Part shown: piece by piece, positions 1 to 8,651 of the stretch
How the letters are laid out: every line of letters begins with the position of its first letter
Position numbering within the stretch: the first letter of the stretch is position 1
From: BRH-c54 sp965284565
GTDB lineage: Bacteria; Bacteroidota; Bacteroidia; Flavobacteriales_E; Vicingaceae
NCBI GenBank assembly: GCA_965284565.1
Contig: OZ260100.1
Span: 1,860,001-1,924,000 of the forward strand
Reading direction: 5' to 3'
Length of the DNA: 64,000 nt
Made by a program: the position numbers and the translations under genes
The notes under the pieces: model-generated
Databases searched by the model: none
What the model saw: the letters and a program-made list of their open reading frames with translations, nothing else
What the model was told of the DNA's origin: nothing

Positions 1-130
1 TTTTTAATTTCTCTCCAAATATAGTAATTTTATAAATTATCTAAAGGACTTTTAACTTGTTTATTAGAAATAATTAAAACATATTGCAAGAACAAAATAT
101 GTTAAAAATAAATATCAGTTTACTATTTAT

Positions 131-138
131 TACTTTTG
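131..138 (+). promoter_or_regulatory. candidate -7 promoter element of the cbs gene
   Basis: TACTTTTG matches the Bacteroidota -7 consensus TAnnTTTG and lies 32 bp before the ATG at 171. It falls inside the in-frame upstream extension that begins with TTG at 84, which argues that translation starts at 171. No clear -33 TTG is seen. Confidence 0.4.
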
Positions 139-170
139 CAATCAATTATAAAATTCAGAAAAATTATTTC

Positions 171-1544
171 ATGAAATATTACAATAATATATTAGAAACC
201 ATAGGAAACACGCCATTGGTTAAATTAAATAAAATTTGTAAAGATGTTGATGCGTTGGTGTTGGCAAAAGTAGAAACTACCAATCCGGGAAACTCTGTAA
301 AAGACAGAATGGCTTTGCAAATGATTGAAGATGCTGAGGCTGATGGCAGACTAAAACCGGGAGGAACTATTATTGAAGGAACATCTGGAAATACTGGAAT
401 GGGCCTAGCGTTGGTAGCTATTATAAAAGGATATAAATTAATTTGTGTGCTAAGCGACAAACAAAGTAAAGAAAAGATGGATATTTTAAGAGCTGTTGGA
501 GCAGAAGTACATGTTTGTCCAACCAATGTATCTCCTGACGATCCTCGCTCTTATTATTCTGTTTCTAAAAGATTAGCTACTGAAGTTCCTAACTCTTGGT
601 ATGTAAATCAGTATGATAACCCATCGAATACAAAAGCACATTACTTAACTACAGGACCAGAAATTTGGGAACAAACAGAAGGAAAAATCACTCATTTTGT
701 GGTGGGAGTAGGTACAGGAGGAACAGTTTCGGGTGTAGGTAAATATTTAAAAGAGAAAAATCCTAATATTAAAATTTGGGGAATAGATACTTACGGTTCT
801 GTTTTTAAGAAATACCATGAAACTGGAATTTTTGATGAAAATGAGATTTATCCTTATATCACCGAAGGAATTGGTGAAGATATTTTACCTAAAAATGTTG
901 ATTTTAGCGTAATTGATAAATTTGAAAAAGTAACCGATAAAGATGCAGCAGTTTACCAAAGAAAATTAGCTAAAGAAGAAGGAATTTTTGTAGGAAACTC
1001 AGCAGGAAGTGCTATAAAGGGCATCTTGCAACTAAAAGATGAATTGAAAAAAGATGACGTAGTTGTGGTTTTATTCCACGACCATGGTAGCCGTTATGTC
1101 GGTAAAATGTTTAATGATGATTGGATGAGAGACAGAGGATTTTTGGATGAAGAAAAAACCAATGCTTTAGATTTAATTGCAGATCATAAAGGCAAACATT
1201 TGGTTACAGTAACTACTGATACTCCAGCTTCTCAGGCGATTATTTTAATGAATCAATATGCCATTTCTCAAGTTCCAGTTGTTGAAGATGGTAAATTTGT
1301 AGGTTCGTTAACAGATAATCAGTTGTTTGCAAAATTATTAGACAATCCTGAATTGAAACAATTGCCAGTAAAAAATATTATGGAAAACCCATTTCCAATG
1401 GTAGATGAATTAACAGATATTATTACTGTTTCTAAACATTTTCAGCGAGGAGCAAAAGCTGTTATTGTGAGTTATGATAAGGATAAACACCATATTATTA
1501 CTCAACAAGACATGATAAAAGCTATTGATTCTTGTAGTAAATAG
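171..1544 (+). CDS. cbs: cystathionine beta-synthase (PLP enzyme with C-terminal CBS pair)
   Basis: Pyridoxal-phosphate enzyme that should condense serine and homocysteine to cystathionine in the cytoplasm (transsulfuration). The N-terminal ~330 residues are a fold-type II PLP domain: the Schiff-base lysine is K44 in NPGNSVKDR, the substrate loop is EGTSGNTG and the phosphate-binding loop is GTGGTVSGVG. A pair of CBS domains fills about residues 345-457, as in full-length cystathionine beta-synthases; the N-terminal haem-binding segment of animal enzymes is absent. The frame is open upstream to a TTG at 84, but the family begins at MKYYNNILETIGNTPLV, so the ATG at 171 is used (457 aa). It converges on metH, another homocysteine-using enzyme. 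A cysteine synthase with CBS domains is the main alternative. Confidence 0.88.
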   Translation: MKYYNNILETIGNTPLVKLNKICKDVDALVLAKVETTNPGNSVKDRMALQMIEDAEADGRLKPGGTIIEGTSGNTGMGLALVAIIKGYKLICVLSDKQSKEKMDILRAVGAEVHVCPTNVSPDDPRSYYSVSKRLATEVPNSWYVNQYDNPSNTKAHYLTTGPEIWEQTEGKITHFVVGVGTGGTVSGVGKYLKEKNPNIKIWGIDTYGSVFKKYHETGIFDENEIYPYITEGIGEDILPKNVDFSVIDKFEKVTDKDAAVYQRKLAKEEGIFVGNSAGSAIKGILQLKDELKKDDVVVVLFHDHGSRYVGKMFNDDWMRDRGFLDEEKTNALDLIADHKGKHLVTVTTDTPASQAIILMNQYAISQVPVVEDGKFVGSLTDNQLFAKLLDNPELKQLPVKNIMENPFPMVDELTDIITVSKHFQRGAKAVIVSYDKDKHHIITQQDMIKAIDSCSK

Positions 1545-1552
1545 TTTTTTTG

Positions 1553-1648
1553 AGATTCCTGTTTTCGCTACGCTACACAAGAATGACGTTGTAGGTTGAT
1601 AAAGCACTGCTCTTCCTCTTTGCGTCATTCCCGAGAAGGCGGGAATCT
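1553..1648. repeat. intergenic inverted-repeat element between cbs and metH
   Basis: The gap between the two convergent genes holds nested inverted repeats: AGATTCC at 1553-1559 with GGAATCT at 1642-1648, and GAATGACG at 1581-1588 with CGTCATTC at 1623-1630. The right arm also folds alone (ATTCCCG, six-base loop, CGGGAAT). It resembles short dispersed intergenic words rather than a terminator, since no T-run follows. Confidence 0.5.
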
Positions 1649-1683
1649 AATTAACTAGCTCTGAAAAACGCTTATAATTTACA

Positions 1684-4410
1684 TCAATAAGCCAATACCG
1701 AACCCAACCAACGTTCAGCAATTTCGAATGCTAATTTATTAGCTTCTGTATAAGCTTCCAATTGATCTTTTTCAATTTTCCCTACACCAAAATATTTACT
1801 TTCTGGGTGAGCAAAATACATTCCGCTTACCGCAGCAGTTGGGTACATGGCTAAACTTTCGGTTAATTCAATTCCTGTTTTATTGGTAGCATCTAACAAT
1901 TTAAATAAATCTGTTTTTAGCGTATGGTTCGGACATGCAGGGTAACCCGGTGCCGGACGAATACCTACATATTTTTCTTTAATTAAATCGTCATTTTTTA
2001 ATGTTTCATTAGAAGCATAGCCCCAATATTCTTTACGCACTTTTTGGTGCATCAATTCTGCAAAAGCTTCAGCCAATCTGTCTGCCAATGCTTTTAGCAT
2101 AATGGAATGATAGTCATCATGGTCAGCTTCAAAACGAGCAATGTGTTTTTCTATGCCTATTCCTGTAGTTACAGCAAAACCACCAATATAATCTTTTATT
2201 CCGCTTTCTTTTGGAGCAATAAAATCTGCTAAGCTTATATTAGGAACACCTGGCGCTTTTTTAGATTGCTGACGCAATTGATATAACTGTCCAATTGGAT
2301 TGTTTCCTTCATACACTTTAATGGTATCATCATTTTCTGTGTTGGCTTCCCAAATACCAATAACTGCTTTTGCTTCCAGCCACTTTTCAGCTATAATTTG
2401 TTGAAGCATTTTTTGAGCATCAGCAAAAACTCTTTTGGCTTCTTGTCCTACAATCTCATCTTCTAAAATCTGTGGATATTTTCCTGCTAACTCCCATGTT
2501 CTGAAAAAAGGCGTCCAATCTATGTATTCGGCAATTTCTTTTAAATCGTAATTAGAAAAAGTTTTTGTGCCAATAAAATTGGGTTTTTGAGGTGGGTTTG
2601 CTTTCCAATCAATTTGGTATTTGTTTTTTCGGGCTTCTGCCAAACTAATCGTTTCTTTGGTTTGCTGACGTTTGCTGTAAGTTTCTCTTAAACGTTCGTA
2701 CTCTTCCTTCACATTTTGAACAAAAGCGTTTTTCTTTTCTCCCAACAAGTTTTCTACAACAGTTACCGAACGAGAAGCATCTAACACATAAACTGCCTGA
2801 CCTTTAGAGTAATGTTGATCTATTTTTACTGCTGTATGTACTTTAGAAGTTGTTGCTCCGCCTATTAATAATGGAATATCCATACCTTCTTTTTCCATTT
2901 CCTTAGCTACATAAACCATTTCATCTAATGAAGGAGTAATTAATCCTGAAAGTCCTATGATATCAACATTTTCTGCTTTTGCGGTGGTAATAATTTTTTC
3001 TAAAGGCACCATCACGCCTAAATCAATTACTTCATAATTATTACATGCCAACACAACACCAACAATGTTTTTTCCAATATCATGTACATCACCTTTTACG
3101 GTTGCAAGAAGGATTTTTCCTACTGCTTTACTGTTAGCAAGACTTGGGTTTAATAGTTTTTCTTCCTCAATATAAGGTAATAAATATGCCACCGCTTTTT
3201 TCATTACTCTGGCGGATTTTACAACTTGAGGCAAAAACATTTTTCCCGATCCAAACAAATCGCCTACTACGTTCATTCCGTTCATTAAGTGTTGTTCAAT
3301 TACGTTAATAGGTTTGTCAACACTTAGACGAGCTTCTTCTGCATCTAATTCAATAAAATCAGCTATTCCTTTTACCAAAGCATGTGTAATTCGCTCTTGT
3401 AGAGGGTAACTTCTCCATTCATCATCTTTTTTCTTTTCCTTGGTAGCACCTACCACAGACTCGGCAAAATCTAATAATCGTTCTGTAGCATCATCTCTTC
3501 TGTCTAACAAAACATCTTCAACATGGTCTAGTAAATCATTAGGGATATTGTCATAAACTTCTAACATAGATGGGTTTACAATTCCCATATCCATTCCTTC
3601 ATTAATGGCATGGTATAAAAATGCAGAATGCATGGCTTCTCTCACAGCATTGTTCCCTCTAAAAGAAAAAGAAACATTACTAACACCTCCACTAACATGA
3701 GCTCCAGGAAGATTTTCTCTAATCCAACGGGTAGCTCTAAAAAAATCTAAAGCATTTTTTCTATGCTCTTCCATACCTGTTGCTACAGGAAAAATATTAG
3801 GATCGAAAATAATATCTTGAGGAGGAAAACCCACTTTATCCACCAAAATACGATATGATTTCTCACAAATTTCTACTCTTCTTTCATAAGAATCTGCCTG
3901 ACCAACTTCATCAAAAGCCATTACAATTACTGCTGCACCATAGTTTAAAATTTTGGTAGCTTGTTCAATAAATTGTTTTTCGCCTTCTTTTAAACTGATA
4001 GAGTTTACTACACTTTTCCCTTGAACATTTTGTAATCCAGCTTCAATAATTTCCCATTTGGAAGAATCTATCATAATAGGGACTCTAGAGATATCAGGCT
4101 CAGCAGCGATTAATTTTAAGAATTTCACCATTGCTTCTTTTCCTTCAATCAATCCGTCATCCATATTAATATCGATGATTTGAGCTCCGTTTTCTACTTG
4201 CTCACGAGCAACAGAGAGGGCTTCGTCAAATTTATTTTCGTTAATTAAACGTAAAAACATTTTTGAACCAGCTACATTGGTTCGCTCACCAATATTTACA
4301 AAATTGGTTTCAGGTGTTACAATCAAAGGTTCTAAGCCACTCAAAGTTAAATGAGGAAGATGTTCCCATTTATGTGTGTATTTTCCTTTATAATCAGGGT
4401 GTAAACTCAT
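1684..4410 (-). CDS. metH: cobalamin-dependent methionine synthase, folate/B12/activation subunit (split MetH, C-terminal part)
   Basis: Carries the part of MetH that transfers methyl from 5-methyl-tetrahydrofolate to cobalamin and reactivates the cofactor. Domains in order: pterin-binding domain (about 20-320), helical cap and cobalamin-binding domain with the DVHDIG motif whose H443 should be the lower axial cobalt ligand, and the AdoMet-dependent activation domain (about 570-908) with RPAPGYPACPNH starting at R818. The homocysteine/zinc domain is missing and is encoded by the gene 17 bp upstream; together the two products (908 + 329 aa) equal one normal MetH. Both genes lie behind the SAM-I riboswitch at 5487-5606, so high SAM should shut them off. 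No frameshift scar joins them: each has its own stop and ATG. Confidence 0.95.
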   Translation of the reverse strand: MSLHPDYKGKYTHKWEHLPHLTLSGLEPLIVTPETNFVNIGERTNVAGSKMFLRLINENKFDEALSVAREQVENGAQIIDINMDDGLIEGKEAMVKFLKLIAAEPDISRVPIMIDSSKWEIIEAGLQNVQGKSVVNSISLKEGEKQFIEQATKILNYGAAVIVMAFDEVGQADSYERRVEICEKSYRILVDKVGFPPQDIIFDPNIFPVATGMEEHRKNALDFFRATRWIRENLPGAHVSGGVSNVSFSFRGNNAVREAMHSAFLYHAINEGMDMGIVNPSMLEVYDNIPNDLLDHVEDVLLDRRDDATERLLDFAESVVGATKEKKKDDEWRSYPLQERITHALVKGIADFIELDAEEARLSVDKPINVIEQHLMNGMNVVGDLFGSGKMFLPQVVKSARVMKKAVAYLLPYIEEEKLLNPSLANSKAVGKILLATVKGDVHDIGKNIVGVVLACNNYEVIDLGVMVPLEKIITTAKAENVDIIGLSGLITPSLDEMVYVAKEMEKEGMDIPLLIGGATTSKVHTAVKIDQHYSKGQAVYVLDASRSVTVVENLLGEKKNAFVQNVKEEYERLRETYSKRQQTKETISLAEARKNKYQIDWKANPPQKPNFIGTKTFSNYDLKEIAEYIDWTPFFRTWELAGKYPQILEDEIVGQEAKRVFADAQKMLQQIIAEKWLEAKAVIGIWEANTENDDTIKVYEGNNPIGQLYQLRQQSKKAPGVPNISLADFIAPKESGIKDYIGGFAVTTGIGIEKHIARFEADHDDYHSIMLKALADRLAEAFAELMHQKVRKEYWGYASNETLKNDDLIKEKYVGIRPAPGYPACPNHTLKTDLFKLLDATNKTGIELTESLAMYPTAAVSGMYFAHPESKYFGVGKIEKDQLEAYTEANKLAFEIAERWLGSVLAY

Positions 4411-4427
4411 GTTTAAGTTTTTGTTTT

Positions 4428-5417
4428 TTAATTATTTTTTGGAGTATAGTTGTTTGCCAATTCAGCAATGGCTTTAATATGTTTTGGAGTCGTGCCGCAG
4501 CAACCTCCAACAATATTTACTAAGCCTTCATCTAAAAATACTTTTATTTGTGCAGCCATTTGTTCGGGAGTTTGGTCATATTCTCCCATTTCGTTAGGCA
4601 ATCCTGCATTAGGATGTGCTGAAACATAAAAATCAGATTTATTACGTAATACTTGTAAGTATGGACGAAGAGCTGATGCACCTAGCGCACAATTTAAACC
4701 TATACTTAACGGTTTTGAGTGTTGAACAGAAATTAAAAAAGCCTCTGTAGTTTGTCCTGAAAGTGTACGCCCACTGGCATCAGTTATAGTTCCTGAAATC
4801 ATTACAGGTAAATTAGTGTTTAATTCTTGTTGAATTTCGTTGATAGCCAAGAGTGCTGCTTTAGCGTTTAGTGTGTCGGTGATGGTTTCTACCAGTAATA
4901 AGTCAGCACCACCTTCAATTAATCCTTTAGCTTGTTCTTTAAATGCGATGCGTAAATCATCAAAAGAAATATTTCTAAAACCGGGGTCATTTACATCTGG
5001 CGACATAGAAGCCAGTTTAGTAGTTGGACCAATTGAGCCTGCTACAAAACGAGGTTTTTCGGGTGTTTTTTGTGTAAATTCTTCAGTTACTTCTTTAGCA
5101 ATTTTAGCACAAGCATAATTGATATCGTAAACAGCATCTTGCAATTGGTAATCTTCTTGGGCAACAGAAGTACTTCCAAAAGAGTTAGTTTCTATAATGT
5201 CAGCACCAGCTTCTAGGTATTTTCGGTGAATTTCTTTAATTACTTCAGGCTTAGTAATAGAAAGAATATCGTTATTACCTTTTAGCGGACAAGAATGGTT
5301 TTTAAATCGTTCGCCTCTAAAATCTTCTTCAGTTAGCTTGAACTGTTGAATCATGGTACCCATTGCTCCATCCAATACTAATATTCTTTTTTTTAATTCT
5401 TCTTTTATGTTTGCCAT
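4428..5417 (-). CDS. metH: homocysteine S-methyltransferase subunit (split MetH, N-terminal part)
   Basis: Binds homocysteine and zinc and accepts the methyl group from methylcobalamin carried by the partner encoded just downstream. The 329 residues match the first domain of MetH: DGAMGTMIQ near the N-terminus and the three zinc-ligand cysteines C243 (GLNCALGA) and C306/C307 (GGCCGTTP). It is the first gene of the riboswitch-controlled unit; its ATG at 5417 lies about 20 bp after the riboswitch terminator. A stand-alone methyltransferase such as MmuM is less likely because the adjacent gene is precisely the rest of MetH. Confidence 0.93.
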   Translation of the reverse strand: MANIKEELKKRILVLDGAMGTMIQQFKLTEEDFRGERFKNHSCPLKGNNDILSITKPEVIKEIHRKYLEAGADIIETNSFGSTSVAQEDYQLQDAVYDINYACAKIAKEVTEEFTQKTPEKPRFVAGSIGPTTKLASMSPDVNDPGFRNISFDDLRIAFKEQAKGLIEGGADLLLVETITDTLNAKAALLAINEIQQELNTNLPVMISGTITDASGRTLSGQTTEAFLISVQHSKPLSIGLNCALGASALRPYLQVLRNKSDFYVSAHPNAGLPNEMGEYDQTPEQMAAQIKVFLDEGLVNIVGGCCGTTPKHIKAIAELANNYTPKNN

Positions 5418-5437
5418 ATATTATATTATAAAACAAA

Positions 5438-5469
5438 AAACCCTTCTGTTAGAATAAGCAGAAGGGTTT
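5438..5469 (-). terminator. intrinsic terminator of the SAM riboswitch expression platform
   Basis: An 11-bp perfect stem (AAACCCTTCTG with CAGAAGGGTTT) closes a 10-base loop and is followed on the minus strand by a T-rich tract. It lies between the SAM-I aptamer and the metH start codon, the position of a transcriptional OFF switch. Confidence 0.85.
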
Positions 5470-5486
5470 CTTTTATATTTTTCTAC

Positions 5487-5606
5487 TTATCTTTTCCCGA
5501 TTTCTCGAGATAGGATTTAGCACCGATTTTCCAACTTCGAACAAACGAAGATTATAGTTGGTTGCCAAGGTTTCACAGGGCCTATTCCCTCCGCCTTTCT
5601 TGATAA
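5487..5606 (-). promoter_or_regulatory. SAM-I (S-box) riboswitch aptamer
   Basis: Read on the minus strand, the segment has the SAM-I core in order: P1 strand TTATC, AAGGCGGAGGGAATAGGCCC, then TGAAACCTTGGCAACC, a variable hairpin arm, GGTGCTAAATCC, and the closing P1 strand GATAA. These match the conserved S-box positions almost base for base. It lies in the leader of the split metH genes and is followed by an intrinsic terminator, so SAM binding is expected to stop transcription. Confidence 0.95.
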
Positions 5607-5647
5607 TTTACGACATACTGTCGAATTAATTTCTTAAGAACGAGATG

Positions 5648-5678
5648 CAAATGTAAGTAAGATTTTAATGTCTTACAA
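5648..5678 (-). promoter_or_regulatory. promoter of the riboswitch-metH transcript
   Basis: On the minus strand TTG (5678-5676) is followed by 20 bp and then TACATTTG (5655-5648), matching the Bacteroidota -33/-7 consensus with good spacing. Transcription would start near 5643, so the transcript would include the whole aptamer. The small palindrome CGACA-TAC-TGTCG at 5611-5623 lies in the leader. Confidence 0.65.
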
Positions 5679-5771
5679 TTTTTTGCTAAAAATCAGTTGG
5701 TTACTTTATGTTGTCTATAACAATTGAATTACTATTAAATACATCTTTATTTAAAAACCAAATTAAAAATT

Positions 5772-5779
5772 TATCTTTG
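5772..5779 (+). promoter_or_regulatory. candidate -7 element immediately before ltaE
   Basis: TATCTTTG matches TAnnTTTG and ends only 4 bp before the ATG at 5784. If used, transcription would begin at or next to the start codon (leaderless mRNA). No convincing -33 element is visible at the expected distance. Confidence 0.45.
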
Positions 5780-5783
5780 CCTT

Positions 5784-6800
5784 ATGCAAATAGATTTAAG
5801 AAGTGACACAGTAACCCTTCCTACTCCAGAGATGTTGGAAGCTATGATGAGCGCCAAAGTGGGCGATGATGTTTTTGGTGAAGATGAAACCATTAACCAA
5901 TTAGAAAATTTAGCTGCTGAGATGTTTGGTAAAGAAGCAGGTATTTTTTGTCCGTCAGGGACTATGACCAACCAAATAGCTATAAAAATTCATACTAACT
6001 CTCCTGGAGAAGTAATTTGTGATGAACTTTCTCACATCTATCAATACGAAGGCGGAGGAATTGGATTTAATTCAGGTTTGGCTACTAAACTTGTTTCAGG
6101 AGATAGAGGAAGATTAACTGCCGATCAAATTTTAGCAGCGATTAATCCGGATGATGTACACAAGCCAGAATCGCAGTTAGTGAGTTTAGAAAATACCATG
6201 AACAGAGGTGGAGGGAGTATTTATTCTTTAGCTGATATGCAGGAAATAGCTGCTTTATGTAAAGAAAAAGGATTGAAATTTCATTTGGATGGAGCAAGAA
6301 TTTTTAATGCTATTGTAGAAAGTGATTATACTGCTAATGACATCGGCAATGCTTTTGATACCATTTCTATTTGTTTATCGAAAGGATTGGGAGCTCCTGT
6401 GGGTTCATTGTTGGTTGGAAGCAAAAAAGACATTAAAAAAGCCCGACAAATAAGAAAGATATTTGGAGGAGGTATGCGTCAGGCAGGTTTTATTGCAGCA
6501 GCAGGAATTTATGCGTTGGAAAATAACATAGAGCGATTAAAAGATGATCATAAAAGAGCAAAATTATTAGGTGAAGCTTTGCAAAACCTGCCTTTTGTTG
6601 ATAGTTTAATGCCTATAGATACCAATATTGTTGTGGCTAACATTAATGCTAAATACGTTCATTCAGACATCATTGAAAAGTTAAAGCAAAAAGATATTTT
6701 AACCATCGCTTTTGGTCCACAACAAATCAGAATGGTAACACATTTAAATTTTACGGATGATATGTTAGAAAAAACCATCGATATCTTAAAAAATATCTAA
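5784..6800 (+). CDS. ltaE: low-specificity L-threonine aldolase
   Basis: Cytoplasmic PLP enzyme that cleaves L-threonine or L-allo-threonine to glycine and acetaldehyde. The 338 residues cover the whole beta-eliminating lyase / threonine aldolase fold: RSDTVTLPTPEM at the N-terminus, GKEAGIFCPSGTMTNQ, LENTMNRGGG, HLDGARIFNA, and the PLP lysine K200 in CLSKGLGAPVGS. Divergent from metH and followed 11 bp later by the DUF3109 gene. A -7 element ends 4 bp before the ATG, so the start is well supported and the mRNA may be leaderless. Confidence 0.92.
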   Translation: MQIDLRSDTVTLPTPEMLEAMMSAKVGDDVFGEDETINQLENLAAEMFGKEAGIFCPSGTMTNQIAIKIHTNSPGEVICDELSHIYQYEGGGIGFNSGLATKLVSGDRGRLTADQILAAINPDDVHKPESQLVSLENTMNRGGGSIYSLADMQEIAALCKEKGLKFHLDGARIFNAIVESDYTANDIGNAFDTISICLSKGLGAPVGSLLVGSKKDIKKARQIRKIFGGGMRQAGFIAAAGIYALENNIERLKDDHKRAKLLGEALQNLPFVDSLMPIDTNIVVANINAKYVHSDIIEKLKQKDILTIAFGPQQIRMVTHLNFTDDMLEKTIDILKNI

Positions 6801-6811
6801 TTAATAAAAGA

Positions 6812-7387
6812 ATGATTCAAATTCAAGATACCATTGTTTCCGAAGAAATTTTAGAAAGAAAATTTGTGTGCAACCTTAACGCATGCAAAGGAGCTTGTTG
6901 TGTGCAAGGAGATGCTGGAGCACCTTTAGAATATGAAGAATTAGAAGAGTTAGAAAATGTTTTTGAAGTAGTAAAACCTTATTTGTCAGAAAAATCTATA
7001 GCTGCTTTAGAAGAAGATTTATATACTGTTGATGCCGATGGTGATTATGTTACGCAATTGGTGAATGGAAAAGAATGTGCTTTTGTCTTTTTTGATGAAC
7101 AAAATATCACCAAATGCTCTATTGAGCAGGCTTACATAGATGGGAAAACATCATTTAAAAAACCAATTTCTTGCCATTTATTTCCTGTTCGACTTTCAAA
7201 AGTGGCAAATTATACAGCTGTAAATTATGCATATTGGGATATTTGTAAAGATGCTTGCACATTAGGAGAAGAGCTTGGTGTTAAAACCTATCAATTTTTA
7301 AAAGAACCACTTATCAGAAGATTTGGAGAAGAGTGGTTTAAAGAACTTGTTATGGTGGATGAAGCGTTGGAGAAAGAGAAAAAGTAA
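6812..7387 (+). CDS. DUF3109 family cysteine-rich protein
   Basis: A 191-residue cytoplasmic protein of the DUF3109 family, common in Bacteroidota. It has a cysteine cluster near the N-terminus (VCNLNACKGACC), a lone Cys in ECAFVF, and further Cys in KCSIEQ, SCHLFPVR and DICKDACTLGEE. That pattern resembles the CxnC sets of YkgJ-like putative zinc- or iron-sulfur-binding proteins. There is no signal peptide or membrane segment. It starts 11 bp after ltaE, so the two are probably cotranscribed. The biochemical role is unknown; metal-cluster binding is inference from the cysteines. Confidence 0.8.
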   Translation: MIQIQDTIVSEEILERKFVCNLNACKGACCVQGDAGAPLEYEELEELENVFEVVKPYLSEKSIAALEEDLYTVDADGDYVTQLVNGKECAFVFFDEQNITKCSIEQAYIDGKTSFKKPISCHLFPVRLSKVANYTAVNYAYWDICKDACTLGEELGVKTYQFLKEPLIRRFGEEWFKELVMVDEALEKEKK

Positions 7388-7433
7388 ATAAGCTATTTCT
7401 TTTGGCTCGAAAATTTCTTTTATAAACAATCCT

Positions 7434-7441
7434 TAATTTTG
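7434..7441 (+). promoter_or_regulatory. candidate -7 element of the OmpA-like gene
   Basis: TAATTTTG fits TAnnTTTG and ends 10 bp before the ATG at 7452, giving a very short leader. The -33 match is poor. Confidence 0.35.
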
Positions 7442-7451
7442 TAGATTGCTT

Positions 7452-8651
7452 ATGTTAAAGATTTATCACATAGTTATATTCGTATTGTTTTTTTGTTTTT
7501 TGAACAATAGTCAAGCTCAACATGCCGACTGTTCTAAAATGCTGCACCTTACAGACACATTTTATGAAGCTAAAAACATTTCGGGTTATGGAGAAACTCT
7601 AGAGTTTGAAAGCAATGATTTATACGACTCATTAAATTTTGAGATTGAAAAAAACTCCATCTGGTATTTAATTACAATTCCTTATGATGGAGAACTTTCA
7701 TTTGATATTCAATCTCTTGATGAGGGAAATGACTGGGATTTTCTTTTGTTTGAATATAAAAGTTTGTTTTGCAAAAGAATTGAGGTTAAAAAAATTGCGC
7801 CTATAAGAAGTAATCTTTCCAGAAGTGCCAATACAGGAATTGCTAAAGAAGGAAGCAAGCCTTTTGTAGTTGCCGGAATTAATGATAATTATAGTAAGTC
7901 ACTTTTAGTAAAAAAAGACGAACAATATGTATTGGTAGTAAATAATTCTAAAAGAGCAGGAGGAGGTCATACATTAACCATAAACATAGCAGGAGAAAGG
8001 CCTGAGGTAGAAGTAGAGGAAGTTATTCCTGAAGCCAATACACTTTCATTAAGCATTGAAATTAAAGATAAACTAACTGATAAGCCTGTTGCTGGTAATA
8101 TTATTATTGATGGATTGAGAAAAAAATTAGTAGAAAAAAATAATATTATGACTTATGCTGTTGAGGTCACTCAACGTAAGTATAAACTTACTATTAATGC
8201 AAATTCACAAGGTTATTTAATTTATTCTGAAGAAGCAACTATTACCGCCAATAGAACTACTTTTAATCAAACTATTTTATTAGAGAAAATTCAAAAAGGT
8301 AGGAAAGTAAACCTAAGAAATATTCAATTTTATGGTAACAAAGCAACTTTTTTACCTCAAGCTTCGGGCGATTTAAAAGCTTTATTAGCATTTATGGGAA
8401 TTAATAAAAATGTAAAAATAGAAGTAGAAGGTCACGTAAACGGGCCTAATCAAAGAAATACAAAAGAATATCAGCAGCTATCCGAAGACAGGGCTAAAGC
8501 GGTAAAAAATTATTTGATAGAAAATGGAATTGAAGCTACCAGAATTGCTTCTGTTGGTTACGGAAATACACAAATGTTGCACCCAAACCCGAAGTCGGAA
8601 GTAGAAATGAGTGCTAACAGAAGAGTAGAAATTAAAATTATGGAGAATTAA
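7452..8651 (+). CDS. OmpA family outer-membrane/periplasmic protein
   Basis: Exported protein that probably links the outer membrane to peptidoglycan. Residues 1-22 form a signal peptide ending NNSQA-Q. About residues 30-180 look like a beta-rich prepeptidase-type domain (ENDWDFLLFEYK-like segments), then a carboxypeptidase-regulatory-like stretch (SIEIKDKLTDKPVAGNIIIDG, about 200-280), and the last ~105 residues form an OmpA domain with LSEDRAKAVKNYLIENGI and a terminal NRRVEI, the peptidoglycan-binding signature. The frame is open to a TTG at 7446 but the ATG at 7452 is preferred because it gives a clean signal peptide. It abuts tsaB with no intergenic base. Confidence 0.85.
   Translation: MLKIYHIVIFVLFFCFLNNSQAQHADCSKMLHLTDTFYEAKNISGYGETLEFESNDLYDSLNFEIEKNSIWYLITIPYDGELSFDIQSLDEGNDWDFLLFEYKSLFCKRIEVKKIAPIRSNLSRSANTGIAKEGSKPFVVAGINDNYSKSLLVKKDEQYVLVVNNSKRAGGGHTLTINIAGERPEVEVEEVIPEANTLSLSIEIKDKLTDKPVAGNIIIDGLRKKLVEKNNIMTYAVEVTQRKYKLTINANSQGYLIYSEEATITANRTTFNQTILLEKIQKGRKVNLRNIQFYGNKATFLPQASGDLKALLAFMGINKNVKIEVEGHVNGPNQRNTKEYQQLSEDRAKAVKNYLIENGIEATRIASVGYGNTQMLHPNPKSEVEMSANRRVEIKIMEN

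Noticed and set aside
84..170. N-terminal extension of the cbs frame from a TTG start
   Set aside because: The extra 29 residues do not resemble cystathionine beta-synthase, and a -7 promoter-like element lies inside at 131-138; the ATG at 171 matches the family start.
1684..5417. Frameshift or sequencing error splitting metH
   Set aside because: The two genes have separate stop and ATG codons with a 17-bp gap and complete domains on each side; a natural split at a domain boundary is more likely.
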